A stretch of 64,000 bases of DNA from assembly GCA_036873135.1 (NCBI GenBank), contig JAPTYO010000001.1, positions 44,354,774 to 44,418,773 on the forward strand, read 5' to 3'. Shown here in pieces: positions 56,573 through 64,000 of the stretch (position 1 is its first letter; the number at the start of each line of letters is the position of its first letter). The position numbers were made by a program, and so were the translations under genes. The stretch comes from Clarkia xantiana subsp. parviflora. Taxonomy: Eukaryota; Streptophyta; Magnoliopsida; Myrtales; Onagraceae. The notes under the pieces were generated by a model. That model saw only the letters and a list, made by a program, of their open reading frames with translations. It made no database searches and had not been told where the DNA came from.

Positions 56573-57964
56573 CTACCGATCCATCACCGCTAGCACAGAG
56601 GTCATCGAACTGTTGAGGGGAACATTACGACCCTCGCGGTTATCCTTCCTCGAAGGACGCTTGTCCTCCCTTCTTTCGGGGCGACCACAGCTCATACTTC
56701 CTTCCGATTTGTCACTCCCTTTGCGATCATCCGACAGCTTGGACGATGGCTTTCCTCTTCCCGACTTCGGAGGATCAAGCTCTCCGGCAGCAATCTTCGA
56801 CTCCTGCACGTCGATTTGCTGCTTCACCCTGGCTTGCAAGGCCTCCATGCTCCACACAGCCTTCGCGGCTACACTGTGCATCAGATCGGAACCATACGGA
56901 GCAGTCAGGTTCCGAAGGAAAGTGCGGATGGTCTCTCCCTCCGATATCTCTTCATCGATCTCTGCGGCACTAGCAGTGAACCGTTGGTAGTAGTATGCCA
57001 ACGACTCGTCGGATCTCTGCACCACCTGGGTCAAAGACCTCACGCTCTTCAAGAGACGCCTACGACCCTGATACTGCTTGATGAAGCGGTCGTGCATATC
57101 AGCCCAGCAAGTAATGCTTCCCGGCGGTAGGCTGAAAAACCATGTCATGGCCCTTTCTCCCAAGGTGATCGGGAACAGCGAACACACGAGGTCATCATTC
57201 GAGGTCCTACCCATACAGGCCTGGACATGCCTTTGAACATGGCGGACCGGGTCCCCTTCACCATCATACTCCTTGATGGTCGGAATGCCTAGCCCTGGCG
57301 GGGCGACAGTATCCAACAGCCGTGGAAGAAAAGGATGAGTGGATCGGTCCCTCAGTTCCGATGTCATATGCTTCTGGTCGCCCATGCAGATGTTGACGAT
57401 TTTCACCACCTGATCGGGGGTGATGGGGCCATTCAGGGGAATGGTCCTGTGTTGCACTGGTCCGGGACCATCAACCACGAACTTCTCCGAGTGCGCGAGT
57501 TCCTTACCCTTATTTCTAGGCTGAACCTCCTGAACCTCCTGTTCTTCGTGAACCTCCCTTGGAGGAGGTGGAGGCAACTCTTTCCGTGGAGGCAACTCCT
57601 CTGCCCTCCTGGCAGCCTCTCTTTTATCCAGCAGAGCTTCCATGGCCGCTAAGAACATGGGCATTGCATCTGCTACTGCCTTAGCCAACTCCGAGTTTGA
57701 GGAAGCACCTACCTCCCTCCGCGGGATTTCTTCTCTGTGCATCACCGGATTTGGAGGAGCATCCACCTCTCTTCGCGGGATATCTTGCCTGTTCACCGCC
57801 GTGTCTCGGACTGAGACCTCATAATCTTCACCATGCCCCCCTGTCTGATAAACAGCAGGGTGCTCACCTTGTTCAGCAGCATGCTCCAGCAACGGGGAAT
57901 TCACAGTTCCAGCAGGGCGAGAACTGCCGGCCTGGACTTGCTTCTTCTTGCCACCACCAGCCAT
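56573..57964 (-). pseudogene. Tat-B gag
   Basis: The ATG at 57964 (MAGGGKKKQVQAGSSRP) resembles the Tat-A gag start. The gag domain has TWFFSLPPGSITCWADMHDR, RRLLKSVRSLTQVVQRSDES and LAYYYQRF. The frame ends at a TAG near 56573 where Tat-A has glutamine. Beyond it, in the same frame, comes the zinc-binding segment CRYHRANGHDTDNC (about 56500). So gag and pol were a single frame. Confidence 0.85.
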
Positions 57965-57999
57965 CGATCTAGTAGAAACTATCTTGGCTTTTCGTAAGA

Positions 58000-58018
58000 T
58001 TCCCACAGACGGCGCCAA
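58000..58018 (-). other. Primer binding site of Tat-B
   Basis: On the minus strand TTGGCGCCGTCTGTGGGAA begins directly after the LTR, as in Tat-A and the array element. Confidence 0.8.
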
Positions 58019-58757
58019 TGTTGGATCACGGGCGAAGCTCCGTTACGTTCTTGACGGAAAGGCTTGAACTCCTGGGCTCCGCGTAATCCTGCAAAAGGGG
58101 ATGACCTGGGTGGTGACCCAGAATCCCTCTCCGATGCCTAAATGAGTGTATGAACGATGGGGTGGTAAGCAGTAATCTAAGTTCGTATTAGAATGTGTGT
58201 TTTCTGAGGTATCTTCCTCCTTTATATAGGAGGGGAAGTTACTCAGTTACCTGTAACTGCGCCTGGCAGTTTTACCCACGATTCCGTATATCTCGTTCGG
58301 GATTCCGTGTATCTCGCCCCACGCTCCGCGTATCTCGCCCACGTTCCGCGTATCTCGGGCACGCCCTGCGTATCTCGGGGGAGGTTATCTGTATCTCAAC
58401 CGTTTCCCCACTACTCTATCTAGTAGGCGGGTTTCTTGGTTTTATCCTCTGATCACAAGTCCCAATTCATATCGGGAACTCCAGAGTTATCTTATTCTGG
58501 GTCACCACCCAGGACCCCTTGTCTCACGAGACAGGTCCAGCTTCCTCGGGGCTTTATTATCGGGGCCTTCTCAAAGGCATATCGGGGCCTCCTCAGAGGC
58601 TTCTCGTCGGGAGCGCTCAGCTCCTATATCGGGACCGATCTCATCGGGACCCTTCATACTGGGCCTCTGGACCTTCCAGATCTTTTGCAAGGCCCATTGG
58701 GCTTACTCGCCGTCTAGTGACTGTTAACGGGGCTAACGATTACATCGGAACCCATCA
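58019..58757 (-). repeat. 5' LTR of Tat-B
   Basis: 739 bp. On the minus strand CTATATAAAGG near 58224 is the TATA box, and AGGCATCGGAGAGGG near 58126-58140 is the block shared with Tat-A and the tandem array. Confidence 0.93.
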
Positions 58758-59154
58758 CGCCCCACACAATTTGCGAGGCGGGTCGACACGTGGGTCACCT
58801 ATTAGTGGTACATAATATATTATTAGCAATTTAAACCCTAAATTCTATATTTACCATATACAAATTCAATTTAAAATTTAAATCACAAGTAATAAATTTA
58901 ACTTCAAATCCAAATACAAGTCACAAATCCTAATTATTTTAACTATGTATTATATTACATATATAGTTTTATATAAATACGTGTAATATATATATTAATT
59001 ATTCACATACGGGGCGGGGCGGGTCAACGGGGCGGACGACCCCAAAACCATACCCGCCCCACGGGTCACAGATCGCGGGTCAACTGGTCAAAATCAGGGC
59101 GGGACCCCGCGGGACACGGATTACCCGTGACCTGTTGCCAACCCTACGAGGGTT

Positions 59155-59814
59155 AGTCCATTATAAAAAATCTGTACGAATTTTTTTTTAGTAAATTGAA
59201 TAAAAAGAGTTCAATTAGAACTTCATAAAGTATTATTGAAAAAATAGATCATGCTAGATTTAGATATGTTTATTTTAATAGAAATTATTATATGTATACA
59301 TATAATTATTATGTTATTGTGTCGTATCGTGTCACCAGTATCAAACTCAAACCCGTAATTTTTTTGTCGTGTTCGTATCGATCCATCGTACCGAGCATGA
59401 ATTGCCAACCATATTTGGAACCTCGAGTCCAAATGCTATTTACATTAATATTAATATTTTGAAAATCAGAGTAGGCAATGAATCGGTATTTGGTTCAATT
59501 TGCATTTTCGATCTTTTTGACTAATGGGCTCGCAAGGTGACCGGCTCGCGGTCTGACTCAGTTTGGATGTCGGTCTGGTTTTTAAAACATTGATTTACTT
59601 CACTATTTATGACTTTTTGGTAATTCAAAATCAAAATAGCTTAATTTATGATACTAGCTAATCACAAAAGTGAAGTACGTATATTTACCATTATCAGTAA
59701 AAATATAATTAAGGCGAATCACGTTGGACAAAGCTATAATTTTTATTTAGAGGACAATAATTTATCTAAGAATAAATAATAATAAAAAAACCGAAGGGCA
59801 AATATCTATTATAT
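59155..59814. other. AT-rich spacer between the MITE and the Helitron
   Basis: No gene. 59300-59600 has GTGTCGTATCGTGTC, ATCGATCC and GCTCGCGGTC pieces that may be remnants of another MITE, but I could not find paired ends. Confidence 0.4.
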
Positions 59815-59862
59815 TATCTACTATCTACTATATTATATTAATTACTATCTACTATATATTAT

Positions 59863-60122
59863 ATTAATTCGGTACCGGAAGCCCTCTGGACGACATGTGG
59901 ACAATCCACGTAGTCACTGTTTCTTAATTTAATCGGAATTTAATAGGGGTTCTCTAAATTTAGATACATAATATTGATTTGTTGAAAATTAAGAAGTATT
60001 TTTATCTCCTAATTTGGTCTCTACGCAATTTAAAGAAACAAATTAATTAAAAGTTTCCTTTTAAATCCATTATCTATACAGTTTGGTACCGGAAGACCGT
60101 AGGCCGCCACGTAAGCAATACA
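59863..60122 (+). repeat. Helitron 5' segment, first copy
   Basis: About 260 bases from ATTCGGTACCGGAAGCCCTC to GGCCGCCACGTAAGCAAT repeat at 63093-63355 with roughly 10% mismatches by eye. Confidence 0.85.
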
Positions 60123-61088
60123 TATATAGAATAATAAATTATATCTCATCTTATATAAATCAATATATATAGAATAATAAAAAAATTAATAAATAAGATT
60201 ATGTAAATAAATTTCTATAAGCTATAAACCAAACCAACTTTCGTTCAATCTCTCTTTATATATACTATATAGTATATCCATCAAACAATTTTTTTTTGCC
60301 ACTACCATCAAACAATTAATAAACAATAAAATAGTAATACACAATAAAATAAACATTATTATATATATATATATATATATTATGTTAATATAATTATAAT
60401 AATATCATAATATAACTCTGTAAAAGCTATATTTAAAAACATTGAAAAATTCATATCATACAATAAATTTTATTATTTTTATGCATATATAAACTTTCTT
60501 ACATGCATCGCCATCATATATAGAACAATAGATATGGTTGTACTAAATACTAATTACTCATTAATATCATAATGGGTATATGGAATTCTATGTATAAATA
60601 TATACATATCACATGATGACAACAAACTAGAATTAAAATTATAAAATCCGGTTAATAAAATGTCAAAATTAATTATCTTAATAATTCAATAATAAAAAGA
60701 TAGTAACTAATTCTCAAATAAATTGTTATCTTTTTACTATTTCCTTTTGGTCGACGTACTATGCTAAGAGATTTCCTATTAAATTATTTTGCCACTAAAT
60801 TTCCTATTATATTTATAGTTTGCCACAACCTATTATTAATTCAATAGTAAAAAAAAACTTATATCATCATAAAAAATAAAAAAAAAAATAAAAAAAATTG
60901 TCAAGTGGTCGAGTGGCAGTAATGGCCAACTTTATAATTAATTTACCCTAATATAAGTAACTATTGATCACGTATAGATATAAAATATTGAAAATTCCTA
61001 TTAAGGGTTATATATTGGCCGTTTCATTTATGTACTATATTTGGCTTAACTTTCAATTTGTTTCCATCTATTTAAAATAAATAAACCC

Positions 61089-61096
61089 TATAAATA
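61089..61096 (+). promoter_or_regulatory. TATA box of the candidate peptide gene
   Basis: CCCTATAAATACC, about 90 bases upstream of the candidate ATG at 61188. Confidence 0.35.
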
Positions 61097-61187
61097 CCAA
61101 TCCCTTTATTCCATGAATTAATTATCATTCTTCTTTTACAATTGCGTAATATAATACAAACCATATTATTTATGTATTACACATGCA

Positions 61188-61513
61188 ATGGCAAATCAAC
61201 TCACGTTTTTTGTATTATTCCTTCTTCTTTCTGATAATAATGATATTTTTTATGTATATTAACGTAACATACATGCTATAGTAACGTTTGCATGATTTGT
61301 TTGTGTATATATGTTGTGTTATTGCAGCATTGTTTATCGTGCTCTATATCGAAGCGCGACCATGTTCGAAAGAGATTCAAGTACTGTAGTGCAGCACCCC
61401 AAAAAACCTTCAATCGCATAAAGATAATTATAATAGATACTTAATACAATACTAAGATGCATATAACTCTTTATCGTAGGTACCACAAATGGGTTCACGT
61501 GGTGTGAAAGGTA
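61188..61513 (+). pseudogene. Possible short secreted-peptide gene captured in the Helitron
   Basis: The ATG at 61188 starts MANQLTFFVLFLLLS, a signal-peptide-like stretch. The next good acceptor is TATTGCAG near 61327, followed by a frame reading ALFIVLYIEARPCSKEIQ if joined after the G at 61233. That join lacks a GT donor: the sequence there is ATAAT. A GT further on (near 61255) would instead give a different, lysine/arginine-rich frame of about 38 codons. A third possible exon (VPQMGSRGVKGKA) follows CGTAG near 61479. I recognise no peptide family; a broken donor makes this a likely pseudogene. Confidence 0.2.
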
Positions 61514-63055
61514 AAGCCTAAATTATTACAATTCCTTTCAATATTGAAAGGAATAAAACCGTCTTTATACCATGTGTTTAAGTTTAATAGGTTTATTTAC
61601 CAAAAAGAAAAAGTTTTATAGGTTATTTCGAGTACTGATGTAGAGAATGCAGTCTAATCAAGCACTTGGATGCATGTAAAGATACTAATATTTACTACAG
61701 TTGATTATTTAATTGATATAATAACTAATAATGTAGTTTTATCTGTCTATTCTAGATTATCTAGCAATATAAATAATATTAATAGTCATCTTCTTTATAT
61801 TCATTGATTTCTTTTCAATTTTCTTATATAATACATAAGATAATTTTTTTTCTCCTTCAATTTTATTATTTATTATCATCTACTAATGTCTTTATATGAA
61901 ATTTTCAATTGCAGGTTAGAGATAAGATAAACATTAGTAGAGAATCATGTGGTTGGAACTACACACGGTAACATATTTAGGTAGCAGGCTAATGAGTTGA
62001 CATCATGTTAGTTTACCAAACTTTTATTGTGTAATAAATTTAAATGATCTTTTAAAATTAATTCTTGAATGTGAGTTACATGTTTTTGCTCAAAACTACC
62101 GTGATGTTACAAACATATTTTATAGTTTTAATCATGGTTGTTTATGGAATAACTCTCAAATTATTGGACAGGTTTGGGTAATCAAGCAAGATGCATTCAT
62201 TAAGATTCAATGAAATGCTTAATAAAGGTACTACATATTTCTTTTTTTTTTTTTGCCAAAGATACCGTGTGTTTAATTAAGATTTTTGATGGCTAATTAT
62301 GAATCATATAAATAGTTCTTGATTGTAAAAAATTCTCATGGCCAAATTTAAGTCCTTAGTTTATATATTTCTTTCTCTATTCGATATTTGAAACGTAATA
62401 TTTAAGTTTTAAGAGTTTGGTGTTTGATTTGGGATTTTCAGTTTTTCAAATTTCAAGCATGAGAATAAGCTTCAACAAAAGACAACTTCTTTAGGATTGA
62501 AATTTCAGACGCAAATATTGAAAAGTAACTAAATTATTTTCAATGATGACTATATTTATACACAGGGTATAGTGTATGCAACAAAAAAAAAAAAAAATTG
62601 TCTCTATATACTGTATAGAACACAATGACGCGTTTTCGTAGTTATTAATGTTTACCTATTTGCATAATAATTTTTTTTATAAAATCTTATTTTAAAAATT
62701 TGATATATGTATACCTTAATACTTTAAATTGAATATATGGTTAGGCATCTCAAACGTTGCCACCTAAGAATTTGACCGCATCATTAATTAATTTTTTTAA
62801 AGGAAAAAAAATCATTATATAGAAAATAATATATATTTATACTATATATAATATATCATATTTATATAAATAAAAATAGTGGCAGACTAATACGAGTAAC
62901 TATTGCTTAATGTTTTAGGTTTTGAATTATATATAATAAGTCTTTATTATTTTGCTTGATTATTAATGTTTTTATTTTATAATACTATCATCATATATGA
63001 CACTGTAATATTTTATATCGCAATTTAAATTTTTATTTTTTTATTTGGATTTTTT

Positions 63056-63085
63056 ACCCGCGTGGTGCGCGGGTTTAGTGGCTAG
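63056..63085 (+). other. Helitron 3' terminal hairpin and CTAG end
   Basis: A 7-bp stem (ACCCGCG with CGCGGGT), loop TGGTG, then TTAGTGGCTAG. This is the family's termination signal. Confidence 0.75.
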
Positions 63086-64000
63086 TATTATATTAATTCG
63101 GTATCGGAAGCCCTCTGGCCGACACATGGACAGTCCACGCAGTCACTGTTTCCTAATGTAATCGGAATTTAATAGGGGTTCTCTAAATTTAGATACATAA
63201 TATTGATTGGTTGAAAATTAAGAAGCATTTTTATTTTTTATTTTGGTCTCTACGCAATTTAAAGAAACAAATTAATTAAAAGTTTCCTTTTAAATAGTAA
63301 ATCTATACAGTTTGGTTTCGGAAGACTATAGGCCGCCACGTAAGCAATTTACTAATTTTTTCATTCTATATATAATGTACATAACGAACAGATCCAATTA
63401 TAACCATATTTGATATTAGCCTAATGTTATAGTAATATATTATATATAGAAACAATTCTTTAATCCTCTTGACGAGGGAAAAAAAATCTCCTTACTATTA
63501 ACACTATATATAGTAAGCCTTTTATTAGCTCTAAATCTCTAACGGTGACAAAATATGTACATCTTATAATATATATATACACATAATATATCATGAGTGA
63601 TATATTATACCACTTTTTATACGTCTTTATAAGTAAAATATAATTTATGGTATAATTATTTTTCTACTATTGAGTATAATATATTTTTTTTAAGGGATGT
63701 ACATGTACCTCAGTTGATTTTTTTTATTATATATCAGACTGTATCTCTACTATATATACAGTTTATATATTAATTAATATTTTACAACATTAATATAATT
63801 AAATATATAAACTAAAGACGTATGTATATGTATATAATTTTGTGCATTAATATATTATATACATATTATAATAAATATACATATACATTGGTCATCTTCT
63901 TCTACTGTATAATAATAACAATAATAATAATAAACTATCAAATTTGGAATAGAACATCCTAATAAGGACACTCAATATATTGTTCCGGTAGTAGGTTATG
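63086..64000 (+). mobile_element. Second Helitron copy, 5' part, running off the window
   Basis: Directly after the CTAG of the first copy the sequence resumes as TATTATATTAATTCGG and matches the first copy's 5' segment (63093-63355). The rest is AT-rich and has no recognisable coding sequence. The 3' end is beyond the window. Confidence 0.5.

Larger units (their letters stand above)
47541..58757 (-). mobile_element. Tat-B: second Tat-lineage Ty3/gypsy element with an antisense gene
   Basis: Two 739-bp LTRs flank an element with the same layout as Tat-A, on the minus strand. The LTRs differ at about a dozen positions by eye (roughly 2%), so it is older than Tat-A. The 5 bases outside the ends are CGCCA and CGCCC, a near but imperfect target duplication. 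Gag-pol has two or three stops and at least one shift, while the antisense gene is fully open. Confidence 0.93.
47455..59146. mobile_element. hAT-type MITE split by Tat-B
   Basis: TAGGATTGTCAACGGGG at the left and, on the other strand, TAGGGTTGGCAACAGGT at the right form terminal inverted repeats, flanked exactly by the 8-bp CGAGGGTT (47447-47454 and 59147-59154). Removing Tat-B leaves about 475 bp, GC-rich at the ends (GGGCGGGT and GGGGCGGG runs) and AT-rich in the middle. No transposase. The style resembles the MITE at 6323-6820. Confidence 0.85.
59815..63085 (+). mobile_element. Probable non-autonomous Helitron
   Basis: The 3' end has the Helitron signature: a hairpin of ACCCGCG and CGCGGGT around a 5-base loop (63056-63074), then 11 bases to the terminal CTAG at 63085, followed by T. 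A 5' TC (TCTATTATATTATCTAC) preceded by A lies at 59815, giving an A/T insertion site without duplication, as expected for Helitrons. The 5' boundary is less certain because the region is low-complexity. No helicase or Rep domain is present. Confidence 0.6.

Overview
This is plant nuclear DNA. The evidence is intron-containing genes of plant-specific or plant-typical families, LTR retrotransposons of plant lineages, and many short inverted-repeat (MITE-like) elements. The genes look eudicot; I cannot name the species. Most of the window is transposon sequence, often nested, and only four or five host genes are convincing.

Layout. 1-4679: a tandem LTR-internal-LTR array of a non-coding LTR retrotransposon, running off the left edge. 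It is inserted in a decayed Ty3/gypsy element whose pol remnant (4681-6119) and 3' LTR (6120-7044) follow; a hAT-type MITE sits in that LTR. 7045-13268: AT-rich DNA with two long palindromic elements, a MITE inside a MITE, a possible 46-codon small ORF, and a SINE with a 12-bp target duplication. 13570-16448 (minus): a five-exon RCC1-repeat gene with an apparent GC-AG first intron. 18748-24986 (minus): a decayed Ty1/copia element. 27589-38692 (plus): Tat-A, a Ty3/gypsy element of the Tat type with LTRs that look identical and an exact 5-bp target duplication. 38698-41081: a GTCGACC-rich repeat, a palindromic MITE, and a nuclear gene for a chloroplast Ycf33/DUF751 protein (plus). 41864-44032 (minus): a beta-ketoacyl-CoA reductase (KCR1) gene. 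45953-47050 (minus): a small RIN4/NOI-family gene. 47455-59146: a hAT-type MITE split by Tat-B (47541-58757, minus), a second Tat element. 59815-63085: a probable Helitron carrying a possible short secreted-peptide gene, followed by part of a second copy.

The most interesting feature is shared by Tat-A and Tat-B. Between pol and the 3' LTR each carries a second gene on the opposite strand to gag-pol. It has its own TATA box, four exons and three GT-AG introns at matching positions, basic NLS-like clusters and a C-terminal coiled coil. Its protein is conserved between the two elements although the DNA has diverged. A conserved non-coding block lies upstream of it, and tandem repeats fill the gap where it and pol converge. 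Extra ORFs in Tat elements are known as a class. The spliced, separately promoted architecture and conserved upstream block seen here are what merit testing.

Host gene roles: KCR1 acts in very-long-chain fatty acid elongation at the ER, the NOI protein is probably a membrane-tethered immunity or trafficking adaptor, the Ycf33-like protein is a probable thylakoid membrane protein, and the RCC1 protein has no assigned role. They do not form a pathway.
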